In this document: positions 11,047 to 20,074 of the stretch, piece by piece
How the letters are laid out: each line of letters starts with the position of its first letter
Position numbering within the stretch: the first letter of the stretch is position 1
Assembly: GCA_002005505.1 (NCBI GenBank)
Contig: KV908491.1
Location: forward strand, 199,841-232,340
DNA from: Botryococcus braunii
Lineage: Eukaryota > Chlorophyta > Trebouxiophyceae
DNA length: 32,500 nt
Direction of reading: 5' to 3'
Notes under the pieces: model-generated
Seen by the model: only the letters and a program-made list of their open reading frames with translations
Databases searched by the model: none
What the model was told of the DNA's origin: nothing
Made by a program: the position numbers and the translations under genes

Positions 11047-11659
11047 TCTCTGGCCGTCCTCGGACAGACCATACTACAAGCATTATACAACTGCATGCTG
11101 TCTCAACACAACTGAGCTACAATGATCCCTGTGGTACCACAAGGGCCCGTGTGGGTGATCACTGAGCTATCCAGTACCTGAGTAGTGACCAACTACTCCG
11201 CCATGAAGGAATAGCAGTGAGGTGATCAGTCTCCCAACTACCCAACAAGACGTGGACTGGTGACGATGCCCGACTCGTCTGGACCGCTCCCATAAGCCAT
11301 GGTCCTAGCAACTACAACGAGCTGCTCTTGGGGTTAGCGTGTAAGTAAGTAGCAATGGCATCCGTGGGCCACGCACACACACCCGTCGGCTGATGAGACC
11401 CTCCAGTGGACCGGTACTCATCGACGCAGGGCTGCAGTCCCTGTACGACGCTGCCGTTATATGCAAGGTCACTGACCTGCTTAGGATGACCCATCTGATG
11501 TGCCCATTAATATGCAATAAGGAAAGTCAACGCGTTCCCCGTTACGCGTTACTCCTTTCATGCTGACGGTACAATTACCGTATAGCTGCTTTTGGCCTCT
11601 GGGCTCCCCCCCCCCCTACCTCAAGAGGGGTGCCGGCCAGGCTAAGGTGGGTGTGTGGG
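11047..11659 (-). other. Gypsy-B 3' untranslated spacer
   Basis: About 610 bp between the pol stop codon and the polypurine tract. No further open frame with recognisable content was found on the element strand. It holds a second polypurine-like tract at 11604-11625. Confidence 0.6.
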
Positions 11660-13057
11660 TCACTTCAACCCATTCCTTGCCTTATAAGCTGTCAACATGG
11701 CACGGGTCTCCGCATTATGAGCAAAGTTGGATACGGGCTCCCAGGAATTATCGCTGTCTGGGTATCCAACCCACTTCACCAAGTAGAGGTATTGGGGTTT
11801 GCCTTTGCGAGACGGATCATCGTGGGACTTCTTCGCGTTCACATGACGACACCTTACCTTGTGCCCAACGATGTCCTCAACTTCATAATACATGTCACCG
11901 TCGATGACTGGGGGTAACGGAGTCGGCTGAGGCATCTCTGTGCCTGGCTGCTCGGGTGGCTTGTACGGCTTGAGTAGACTGACGTGAAACACATTGTGCC
12001 AACGGAGTCCTTGCGGGAGTTCCAACTTGTAGGCAGCATCACCCACTCGCGATAACACAGTGAATGGACCGACGAACTTTGGCAGAAACTTGGTGCTGAG
12101 CACTGAGCGTCGACCGGCGTTTCGTGTCGATAAGAGAACCTTGTCTCCTTCATGATACACAACTTCACGTCTGTGCTTGTCATACTGCTTCTTCTGGCGC
12201 TCTTGTGCTGTCTCAATATCACCACGGGCTTGCACCCATAACTTCTCACGTTCATGTGCTGCTTGCAAGCATGCTTGAGCTGCCCGAGTCTGCTCTTGAG
12301 TACGCTGACGCACAGAGCTGGCTTCTTGTACTTTGAAGACGTGTGCTCGCGTGTTAGGCACTACTTTCGGAAGTAACGCCTCCAAGCCCTCCACTGCTGT
12401 GGGGTGTCGACCAAAGTTCAGGAAGAATGGTGAAGCTCTGATGCTCTCTTGGTATGCATTGTTGATTGCAAATTCTGCACTTGGGAGGTACTTGACCCAA
12501 TCATCTCCCTGAGGGTTGACGTAATTGCGTAGATAATCTTCCAATATGCGATTCATGCGCTCTGTCTGACCATCGGACTGTGGGTGGTACGCTGTCGTAA
12601 GACACTGCTTGACGTTCAATCCACGACACCACTCACGGAAGAAGTTACCCGTGAATCTGGGATCACGATCAGTGATAAGCTGCGCTGGTTTGCCATACAA
12701 TGCAAAGACTTGGCTGTAGAGCTTCTGAGCAATATCCGTAGACGTCACTGTCTTATTGCATGGAAGAAACTTTGCCATCTTCGTTAGCTTGTCGACAACA
12801 ACCATGATGGAGTCATAGCCGGTGCTCTTGTCGACTGGAAGATCAACAATCAAATCCATCGTGATAGTATCAAAAGGATTCGCTGGTGGAGCAATAGGCT
12901 GCAAAGGCCCTGCTGGTGCCTGATTTGAAGACTTATTCCGCTGACAAAATTCACATGTCTCGATGTACTTCTTCACTTGGGTGTACATTCCTTGCCAATG
13001 AAAATGCCGTTCAATAAGATCCTTGGTCTTGGTCAAGCCGCCATGGCCTCTGCATGG
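11660..13057 (-). CDS. Gypsy-B pol, C-terminal part: integrase core and chromodomain
   Basis: Continuation of the Gypsy-B polyprotein beyond the Copia-A insertion; stop TGA at 11660-11662. Counting from the ATG at 13036 (a convenient internal Met, not a real start), it shows the CEFC half of the integrase HHCC zinc finger (C28, C31) and the catalytic triad D61, D123, E159 with 35 residues between the last two (TMDL, ITDRD, DGQTERMN). A basic coiled linker follows, then a chromodomain-like end with YLVKWVGYPDSDNSWEP. Integrase inserts cDNA; chromodomains of this type are thought to steer insertion to chromatin marks. The frame is intact up to the target duplication at 13053-13057. Confidence 0.95.
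   Translation of the reverse strand, partial: PCRGHGGLTKTKDLIERHFHWQGMYTQVKKYIETCEFCQRNKSSNQAPAGPLQPIAPPANPFDTITMDLIVDLPVDKSTGYDSIMVVVDKLTKMAKFLPCNKTVTSTDIAQKLYSQVFALYGKPAQLITDRDPRFTGNFFREWCRGLNVKQCLTTAYHPQSDGQTERMNRILEDYLRNYVNPQGDDWVKYLPSAEFAINNAYQESIRASPFFLNFGRHPTAVEGLEALLPKVVPNTRAHVFKVQEASSVRQRTQEQTRAAQACLQAAHEREKLWVQARGDIETAQERQKKQYDKHRREVVYHEGDKVLLSTRNAGRRSVLSTKFLPKFVGPFTVLSRVGDAAYKLELPQGLRWHNVFHVSLLKPYKPPEQPGTEMPQPTPLPPVIDGDMYYEVEDIVGHKVRCRHVNAKKSHDDPSRKGKPQYLYLVKWVGYPDSDNSWEPVSNFAHNAETRAMLTAYKARNGLK
13053..13057. repeat. Copia-A target site duplication, left copy
   Basis: CATGG, repeated at 20070-20074. The five-base length is typical of Copia integration. It lies inside the Gypsy-B integrase zinc-finger codons. 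Confidence 0.95.
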
Positions 13058-13751
13058 TGTTGAGTTCTGAACATTATTATTGAATGCCTTGTGCTTTAAG
13101 TGATCTTCATGTGTGCACTATTAGGATATGGGTCCATTGAGAACATAAGGTACCTTGAGACACGGCAGATTCTGGACGTTTTCGAACATAAGGTACAATC
13201 CTATCTAGATCACACGTTTGTCGGATGAACTCTTAAGGCTGCCCCACCGGAGTGAATACCAACTGGTTGTGAAAGATGCTGGGCATCACCAGATGCTAGT
13301 CTTGTCCGACAGTTGTGTGTGGCACTCAGCAGACAGTCGTACGGACTGTAGCTGGAGTAACTTCGTCTATTGACGACCTGTCTGCTTTGTACAGGTACGG
13401 TGCGGCAGTGTGTGTTGTATCATTGTTGCTATTGTGAGAGTGAACAAGCTTAGTGTACCCTGTAGTCACTCAAACAGATAAGGGACAGTGACTTCAGGGA
13501 GTATAGGCATGTACTTGAACGTAGCCGTCTAGAGCCTTATCTAGTGATTGCTTGATCGGTGCTTGTGTACAAGATAATGATGTAACGTAACTGGTTGTGA
13601 AAGATGCTGGGCATCACCAGATGCTAGTCTTGTCCGACAGTTGTGTGTGGCACTCAGCAGACAGTCGTACGGACTGTAGCTGGAGTAACTTCGTCTATTG
13701 ACGACCTGTCTGCTTTGTACAGGGAAAGCCGATTGCCCATAACCTTTCACA
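13058..13751 (+). repeat. Copia-A 5' LTR
   Basis: 694 bp. U3 carries GAACATAAGGTAC twice (13141-13153 and 13184-13196), the first within the palindrome AAGGTACCTT. A perfect 135-bp direct duplication lies at 13261-13395 and 13589-13723. TGTAA at 13581-13585 is a candidate poly(A) signal. No convincing TATA box was found. The last 17 bases contain the left arm of a hairpin with the primer-binding site. Confidence 0.97.
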
Positions 13752-13782
13752 GGTTATGGGCCCACGCCCTTCCAGCTGAGCC
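13752..13782 (+). promoter_or_regulatory. Copia-A primer-binding site, half-tRNA type
   Basis: GGTTATGGGCCCAC directly after the LTR is the complement of the anticodon stem-loop of eukaryotic initiator tRNA-Met (…GUGGGCCCAUAACC, recalled from plant tRNA). Partial similarity continues toward the D-arm (CCTTCCAGCTGAGCC against CGCTTCCGCTGCGCC). It is not the usual TGGTATCAGAGC, which pairs with the tRNA 3' end. Priming by a cleaved 5' half of this tRNA is established for Drosophila copia. Confidence 0.75.
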
Positions 13783-14141
13783 AAGTAAAAGCAGGAGTGA
13801 AGGTCGTCTACGGATGGGTCAGACGTAAGCGTCAACAAAGGAGCTCGAGCATGGCGCAGCGGCGCAAGGGAACTCGAGTGTACCAGGACCATTATCTTAC
13901 TCACAGTTTACCTTTCTGGGAAATTCATAATTGAAGTTTTAGCTGTGCTTTATCATTCATAGACGTTGTCTAGAAGCACTGAGTGAGTCGGGCCGGACTC
14001 CGGCGCAAACTTCTGAGGGGAACATATCTGCTACTACTGTGCAAGACTGGCTGGTAAATTTCCATGACATGGAGGGAATTGTAGGGTATTGCTGCATTCC
14101 AGAAGTTTATGAGTAAGTTTGGCTGGTGAAGTGACAATAGT
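13783..14141 (+). other. Copia-A 5' leader
   Basis: Untranslated stretch between the primer-binding site and the gag-pol start. Packaging or dimerisation signals are expected here but none can be named from sequence. The ATG at 14142 is the first of the long frame. Confidence 0.6.
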
Positions 14142-17100
14142 ATGACAAAAAGGGGCAAAGAAAAGGAAAGTAGCAGTGAAACAGCAATGTCTCAACCTGG
14201 AGAAGTCAGTGGGGCCACTCCAGGGCAGTCTATGACCGGGACACAATCAGCCACTGCAGAACCAAAGGTGGAGATTGACAAGGCAGCCTACATCCCCAAT
14301 ACCTCTAATCCAAAGATGACTGTCATGCTTGATGATGGAGGGCGCAATTTTGAATTTTGGTATGAAAATTTGGAGGCGTGCGCAAACACCAAGGGGGTCA
14401 GAGCGGCTTTGGAGAGGCCAATGCCAGGGTCGGTGGAGAACTCAGCCATCAAGCAGTGGCTGATCCAGTCAGTTCCAGTCATCTGGCATTCTCAGATCTC
14501 ATGCCACAAAGCAGCGTTCGACTTCATCGCGTGGGTGAAGAACAGTCACACTGGAGGGAGCAACCAAGACATCAACCTTGAGTGGTACAAGGAAATGGAG
14601 CAGGGCATCAAGACAGGGGAGACACTCAAGGTCTACCTCTACAGAATGATGGATCTGGCTACAAGTCTCAGAAACAACGCGTTCATCCTCTTGGACCACA
14701 ATGTTGGGGAGCTGATGGTGAAGGGCCTCCCTCCTGTGCTGAGGCTCGAGTCCCTGGAGGTTATGGCAACCGACAAGCCGCCATTGGAGCTGATTCAAAG
14801 AATCCTGCGCGCCGCAGCCAGCCGTGGGTACAAGGACCCACCTGCAGAGGGAACACCTCAGGCCATGGCAGCTGCAGCAGTGGCTGGTCCCTCTGGGGGG
14901 GTAGCTGGAGCGTCATCAAGCGCTGGAGCTGCACCAGGAGTGGGAGCAGTACCGGGAGTTGGAGCAGCACTACCAGCAAACGAACAGCCTCCCGCTGGCC
15001 CCTCTGCAACTACTTTTGGTGGCAGGGGGCGTGGACCTGGCAGGGCAAGAAGGCCCAGAGAGGAGCTTACATGCCACTTCTGCAAGGCAAAGGGCCACTT
15101 CATGACTGACTGCGGACCGCTCAGGCAGCTGCAGGCTCTGCATCAAAACATGCAAGCGGCAAGCGTTGGGCCTGCAGCTTACTGGGGCCAGGGAGGCCCA
15201 CAGTCGTCTCCTCAAGCCTGGTGGGACCATGGATCTGGCCGGGGTGGCCCGCCTTCATCCGCTTCCAGCCCTGGACCTCCTTCAGCATATAACTATCCAA
15301 CAAGTCAACACACGTTTCCGGGGTGGCATTTACCACCTCCACCCCCTCCTTCTGGTGAGGCGATGTTTATCTCTCTCAATGTGCTTGCCCCAACTTCGCA
15401 TGGAGCTAGCAGCACATCTTGGTTAATAGATAGTGGTGCCTCTGTGCATATAGTCAATGATCTCTCATTGCTCCATAATCCAGTTATGCATAGACAGCCT
15501 CTTCCTCTGCACTTGGCAACCTCAGACGCCAAGGGAGGAATCATTGCATCTGGGTCTGTATGCCTTGTGAATGCAAGGCACGAAGTATTCTGGCTGCACA
15601 ATGTGCAGTGTGTTCCTTCTGCGCATACCAACCTCATTTCAGTCACTGGTGCAATTCAGGATGGAGCATCTTTCCTGACTGACACTGCAGGTGGTTACAC
15701 AGCCATGAAGGGACCTGAAGGGTGGTGTGGAGATATCACCCGCGCACGAGGTCTGTTTTTTTTGGAGTTTGTTAGTCCTGTCAGAGGGCAGCAAGTTGGC
15801 TGCAGACATATTGATCACATGGCTGAGGCGTCTCATCTTAGGAAAGGACACGTGTGTAGCGAGAGATCTCTGTGGCATGCTAGGTTAGGTCATCCTGGTG
15901 CCAGCAGCATGCAGAGGTTCTCCAAGGAAGATCTGGTTACAGGAATCAATATCTCCCTTGCTCCCTGCTCTGAGTGCCCCAAGCACTGTGAATCGTGTAT
16001 ACAAGGGAAACACTCCAGACCTCCTTTCCCTGTATCTTCCAGGCCTGCACATCACCCACTCGATAGAGTCCATGTGGATACTGTGGGTCCCATATCACCT
16101 CCTGCCATCACAGGTGAACGATATTGGGTCACTGTAGTGGATGAAAGTTCACACCAAGTTGCCTCCCTGCCTGTGAAGTCAAAGGATTGCATTCCAAAGG
16201 CTGTGATAGACCTGCTCCGTTTTTGGCAGACCCAACGAGGCACGGTTGTGAAGTGTGTGAGGACTGACAGGGGTTCAGAGTTCCTGAACCAGCAATTCAA
16301 AGAGTTTTGTGCTCAGCAGGGCACTAAGATGGAGTCCTCAGCGCCCTACACGCCTCAGCAGAATGGGGTGGCGGAGAGGATGAATAGGACCCTGAAGGAG
16401 CGAACAAGGACTCTGTTGGTCCATGCTGCAGCAGACCCCTCCCTTTGGAAGGAGGCGCTTGAGACAGCTACCCTCCTCTACAATGTGGGTCCTACTTCAG
16501 GCAGGTCCCTGACCCCCATGGAATTATTCTTTGGTGTCAAACCTGATGTGTCTGTGCTGCGCACGTTTGGCTGTGTAGCCCATGTGCACATTCCCAGTGG
16601 CCAAAGGTCTGTTTTTGGGCCCAAGACCACCCCTGGGATGTTTACTGGTTATTGTCCCCAGTCTAAAGCGTATCGTGTGTACGTGGGGAATGGAGTGTGG
16701 AAGGAGAGTAGGGACGTCAGCTTTATCGAGCACTTGAGGGGGGCTGAGAGAGTGGGTCTATCAAAGGTCCAGCCTGGGTCTGTCTATGATTCTAGGATAT
16801 CACCCCCCCTTGGCAGTGAGAATCTGGCAACGCCTCAAGCAATTCCCTCTGCTGCTCCACCCACGTTCTGGGATGAGGAGGATGACCATGGAGTGGAGAC
16901 GCTTTCCACTGGGGCTCCTGGGACCTCTGGACTTTGTGCTGGGGATCAGTCTGGAGACGGGACCACAGCAGCACATGACCAAGGAAACCCCACCAGCCTG
17001 GATCCTACTGTTGGGACCCCAGAACCATCTCAGCACTCGTGGTCGGTGCTTGAGCATATGCAGAATCTGGCCAGGGGGGGTGTAGAAACTCAATCCCAGG

Positions 17101-19355
17101 TAGAAAAAATGCAGAAGGTACAAGAGGGGTTGCGAATGCAGGGGAAGTCACAAATTCCCCTTCCTCCAGGGACCACCCTTACAAGGGAGCAGCGTTATGT
17201 ACAGCGCGTGGCTAGGAGAGAGCATTCTGACATCCCATTGCATGCCCCTGACCCAGGTCAGGCAATTGTGAGTGAGCCAAACATGGTTGGTCTCCCTGAT
17301 ATGCAGGGGCAGGTTGAGACAGTCGAGGCTATGTTCGGTGCAGATGTAAGAGATGAGAGCAGTGGGTTAGACATGCCAGCAGTAGGGGAAGCTGGTGCCC
17401 AATCCCAGTCACTGGCTAGTCATGCTTATGGTGTGCAGGCTGACATTGTAGGCGCAGCTCAGGCAAGTCTGGGTAGTGTGCCCAAGTGTGAGTCCAGGAG
17501 AGAGAGAGAGCTGCTGCTCCCCTCTGCATTGCGGAAGGTGCGAGAATGTAAGGGTGCTGCACATGAGTCCAGTAGTCAAGGAGAGAGAGAGAGACTTGAG
17601 AAGGAATCAGATAATCCCGGCAGTACTGCCCAGTCCCAGCATAAGGTACATAATGTACCTTATTCTGGCAACCAGGGAGAGAGAGAGAGAGAAGGGAACA
17701 GCATCAGTAAGGCTGACAGCCCTGCTGCACCACAGCATAAGGTACAGAGTGTACCTTCTGTCACGTTGGGAAAAGTTCACGTGCCCTCAAACTTGAGGGA
17801 AGCCCAGCGCTCACCTCAGTGGGAGTTTTGGCAGCAGGCAATGCAAGAGGAGATGGAGTCTTTAGACACCCATGAGGTTATGCAGTATGTGGAAAGACCC
17901 CATGGGCAGAAAGTTATCCCTGTTCATTGGATTTTTTCTACAAAAAACGATGCACATGGGAATGTCACTCGGTTTAAAGCAAGATTGGTTGCCCAGGGTT
18001 GCAGACAGATTCCTGGTATAGATGTTGGTGAGGTTTTTGCACCTACCAGCAGCTATGGTGCTAGGAGAGCTGTGCTGGCAGTGGCTGCCACACAAAATCT
18101 TGAGATCCACCAAGTGGATATCAAGACAGCTTTTCTCAATGGGGAGTTGGAGGAAGAGGTCTATGTGACCCAACCACCAGGATTTGAGAATGGCAACACG
18201 AGAGTTGTGTGCAAGCTCAGGAAGGCACTCTACGGTCTTAAGCAAGCCCCACGGGCTTGGCACAAGACCTTGAGCGACAAGTTGAGCGTGATGGGGTATA
18301 GTGTGTGCAAGAGCGACGCTGGGGTATACATCAGGAGGGCCCCTGATGGTAATCTGTCGTTTATTCTTGTTTATGTCGATGATCTTCTCATAGTTGCCAG
18401 AGTGGTTGCAGAGATTGAGTGGGGGAAAGAGTTATTGAAGAAGGACTTCACCATCCATGATTTGGGAGAGGTGAATGATTTCCTGGGGTGTCAGGTCCTA
18501 CGCAATAGAGTTCAGGGCACTATTTCCATGAGTTGCACTCCCAAGATTGATGCTCTTGTGGAGAAGTTTGGCGTTGCTGATGATGGACGTGGGGTTGATA
18601 CCCCCATGTCCAAGGACTTCGTGGCTAGCAGCAGACCCGAGTCCTCAGATGGTATGTCACATGGGGCTGGTACCCCTCTGCCACCTGGTCATCGATACTG
18701 CGAGTTAATTGGATCGTTACTGTACATAGCCAATACGACCCGGCCTGACATTTCTCAGGCTGTTGGAGTGTTGTCAAGGTATAGAATGACACCCACTACC
18801 TCACACTGGAATGAGGCCATTCGAGTGCTGAAGTACTTGAGAGATACCAGAGAGTTAGCTCTTACTCTGGGTGGAAAGGGCCCTGAGCTAGAAGGCTATG
18901 TTGATGCCGACTATGCTGGGGACCTGGACCACAGGTATTCCACCACTGGCTATGTTCTATCAGTCTATGGTAGTGCCGTGGTTTGGGGAAGCAAGAAGCA
19001 GAGCTCAGTTGCTACCTCAACAGTGCAAGCTGAGTTTATGGCAGCTGGCCATATTGTGAAGGAAGCCAACTGGCTAAGGGGCTTCTTGGAAGAGATAGGG
19101 GCTGCACCTTGGAGGGTCAAAATTTTCTGTGACAACCAAGGATGCATTTCTAATTTACGGAACCCCCTGTATTCCAAATTCACAAAGCACGTTGCAGTAA
19201 GCTTCCACTACGCTAGGGAAGCTATGGCACTTGGGCAGGTAGATATCCTCTATGTGGAATCTGCACGCAATGTGGCTGACATTATGACCAAGCCACTTGC
19301 CAAGCCCGTGTTTGTTGGTCATCGTGTTTCACTAGGTTTGAGAAGATACACTTAA
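14142..19355 (+). CDS. Copia-A gag-pol polyprotein
   Basis: A single 1737-codon frame in the Copia order gag-protease-integrase-RT-RNase H. Visible landmarks: Ala/Gly/Pro-rich gag tail (about 240-300); CCHC zinc knuckle at C311 (CHFCKAKGHFMTDC); protease LIDSGAS at D430; integrase zinc finger after SLWHARLGHPG; integrase triad D646, D709, E745 (35 residues between the last two); reverse transcriptase with KTAFLNGE, YGLKQAPRAWHK and YVDD at 1411-1414; RNase H with VDADYAGD near 1588 and the late CDNQ, KHVAVSFHYARE and ADIMTKPL motifs. The integrase-RT linker (about 1110-1220) has three GERER-type patches from GAGAGA runs and repeated HKV..VPS peptides. It is long for a Copia polyprotein, mainly because of that linker. 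No stop or frameshift. Confidence 0.97.
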   Translation: MTKRGKEKESSSETAMSQPGEVSGATPGQSMTGTQSATAEPKVEIDKAAYIPNTSNPKMTVMLDDGGRNFEFWYENLEACANTKGVRAALERPMPGSVENSAIKQWLIQSVPVIWHSQISCHKAAFDFIAWVKNSHTGGSNQDINLEWYKEMEQGIKTGETLKVYLYRMMDLATSLRNNAFILLDHNVGELMVKGLPPVLRLESLEVMATDKPPLELIQRILRAAASRGYKDPPAEGTPQAMAAAAVAGPSGGVAGASSSAGAAPGVGAVPGVGAALPANEQPPAGPSATTFGGRGRGPGRARRPREELTCHFCKAKGHFMTDCGPLRQLQALHQNMQAASVGPAAYWGQGGPQSSPQAWWDHGSGRGGPPSSASSPGPPSAYNYPTSQHTFPGWHLPPPPPPSGEAMFISLNVLAPTSHGASSTSWLIDSGASVHIVNDLSLLHNPVMHRQPLPLHLATSDAKGGIIASGSVCLVNARHEVFWLHNVQCVPSAHTNLISVTGAIQDGASFLTDTAGGYTAMKGPEGWCGDITRARGLFFLEFVSPVRGQQVGCRHIDHMAEASHLRKGHVCSERSLWHARLGHPGASSMQRFSKEDLVTGINISLAPCSECPKHCESCIQGKHSRPPFPVSSRPAHHPLDRVHVDTVGPISPPAITGERYWVTVVDESSHQVASLPVKSKDCIPKAVIDLLRFWQTQRGTVVKCVRTDRGSEFLNQQFKEFCAQQGTKMESSAPYTPQQNGVAERMNRTLKERTRTLLVHAAADPSLWKEALETATLLYNVGPTSGRSLTPMELFFGVKPDVSVLRTFGCVAHVHIPSGQRSVFGPKTTPGMFTGYCPQSKAYRVYVGNGVWKESRDVSFIEHLRGAERVGLSKVQPGSVYDSRISPPLGSENLATPQAIPSAAPPTFWDEEDDHGVETLSTGAPGTSGLCAGDQSGDGTTAAHDQGNPTSLDPTVGTPEPSQHSWSVLEHMQNLARGGVETQSQVEKMQKVQEGLRMQGKSQIPLPPGTTLTREQRYVQRVARREHSDIPLHAPDPGQAIVSEPNMVGLPDMQGQVETVEAMFGADVRDESSGLDMPAVGEAGAQSQSLASHAYGVQADIVGAAQASLGSVPKCESRRERELLLPSALRKVRECKGAAHESSSQGERERLEKESDNPGSTAQSQHKVHNVPYSGNQGEREREGNSISKADSPAAPQHKVQSVPSVTLGKVHVPSNLREAQRSPQWEFWQQAMQEEMESLDTHEVMQYVERPHGQKVIPVHWIFSTKNDAHGNVTRFKARLVAQGCRQIPGIDVGEVFAPTSSYGARRAVLAVAATQNLEIHQVDIKTAFLNGELEEEVYVTQPPGFENGNTRVVCKLRKALYGLKQAPRAWHKTLSDKLSVMGYSVCKSDAGVYIRRAPDGNLSFILVYVDDLLIVARVVAEIEWGKELLKKDFTIHDLGEVNDFLGCQVLRNRVQGTISMSCTPKIDALVEKFGVADDGRGVDTPMSKDFVASSRPESSDGMSHGAGTPLPPGHRYCELIGSLLYIANTTRPDISQAVGVLSRYRMTPTTSHWNEAIRVLKYLRDTRELALTLGGKGPELEGYVDADYAGDLDHRYSTTGYVLSVYGSAVVWGSKKQSSVATSTVQAEFMAAGHIVKEANWLRGFLEEIGAAPWRVKIFCDNQGCISNLRNPLYSKFTKHVAVSFHYAREAMALGQVDILYVESARNVADIMTKPLAKPVFVGHRVSLGLRRYT

Positions 19356-19363
19356 AGCATGCA

Positions 19364-19375
19364 GGCAAGGGGAAG
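19364..19375 (+). promoter_or_regulatory. Copia-A polypurine tract
   Basis: GGCAAGGGGAAG abuts the 3' LTR (19376) and starts 9 bp after the gag-pol stop. This is the expected plus-strand primer site. Confidence 0.8.
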
Positions 19376-20069
19376 TGTTGAGTTCTGAACATTATTATTG
19401 AATGCCTTGTGCTTTAAGTGATCTTCATGTGTGCACTATTAGGATATGGGTCCATTGAGAACATAAGGTACCTTGAGACACGGCAGATTCTGGACGTTTT
19501 CGAACATAAGGTACAATCCTATCTAGATCACACGTTTGTCGGATGAACTCTTAAGGCTGCCCCACCGGAGTGAATACCAACTGGTTGTGAAAGATGCTGG
19601 GCATCACCAGATGCTAGTCTTGTCCGACAGTTGTGTGTGGCACTCAGCAGACAGTCGTACGGACTGTAGCTGGAGTAACTTCGTCTATTGACGACCTGTC
19701 TGCTTTGTACAGGTACGGTGCGGCAGTGTGTGTTGTATCATTGTTGCTATTGTGAGAGTGAACAAGCTTAGTGTACCCTGTAGTCACTCAAACAGATAAG
19801 GGACAGTGACTTCAGGGAGTATAGGCATGTACTTGAACGTAGCCGTCAAGAGCCTTATCTAGTGATTGCTTGATCGGTGCTTGTGTACAAGATAATGATG
19901 TAACGTAACTGGTTGTGAAAGATGCTGGGCATCACCAGATGCTAGTCTTGTCCGACAGTTGTGTGTGGCACTCAGCAGACAGTCGTACGGACTGTAGCTG
20001 GAGTAACTTCGTCTATTGACGACCTGTCTGCTTTGTACAGGGAAAGCCGATTGCCCATAACCTTTCACA
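19376..20069 (+). repeat. Copia-A 3' LTR
   Basis: 694 bp, 693 identical to the 5' copy (difference at 19848). It carries the same internal 135-bp duplication and ends in GCCCATAACCTTTCACA. The CATGG target copy follows at 20070-20074. Confidence 0.97.
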
Positions 20070-20074
20070 CATGG
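20070..20074. repeat. Copia-A target site duplication, right copy
   Basis: CATGG directly after the 3' LTR, matching 13053-13057. Confidence 0.95.

Larger units (their letters stand above)
13058..20069 (+). mobile_element. Copia-A: complete, apparently intact Ty1/Copia retrotransposon
   Basis: 7012 bp with 694-bp LTRs (13058-13751, 19376-20069) that differ only at 13530 T / 19848 A. Ends are TGTTGAG...TTTCACA, flanked by CATGG. It has a primer-binding site directly after the 5' LTR, a 389-bp leader, a single open gag-pol frame and a polypurine tract directly before the 3' LTR. Every part needed for autonomous movement is visible and no frame break was found. It is the youngest layer of the nest by position. 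Confidence 0.97.

Noticed and set aside
10858..11115. 85-codon + frame in the Gypsy-B LTR region
   Set aside because: Chance frame within the LTR; the same frame recurs at the other LTR with a different tail.
19859..20069. Apparent C-terminal tail of the Gypsy-B polyprotein
   Set aside because: This stretch is read from the Copia-A 3' LTR and is not Gypsy sequence.
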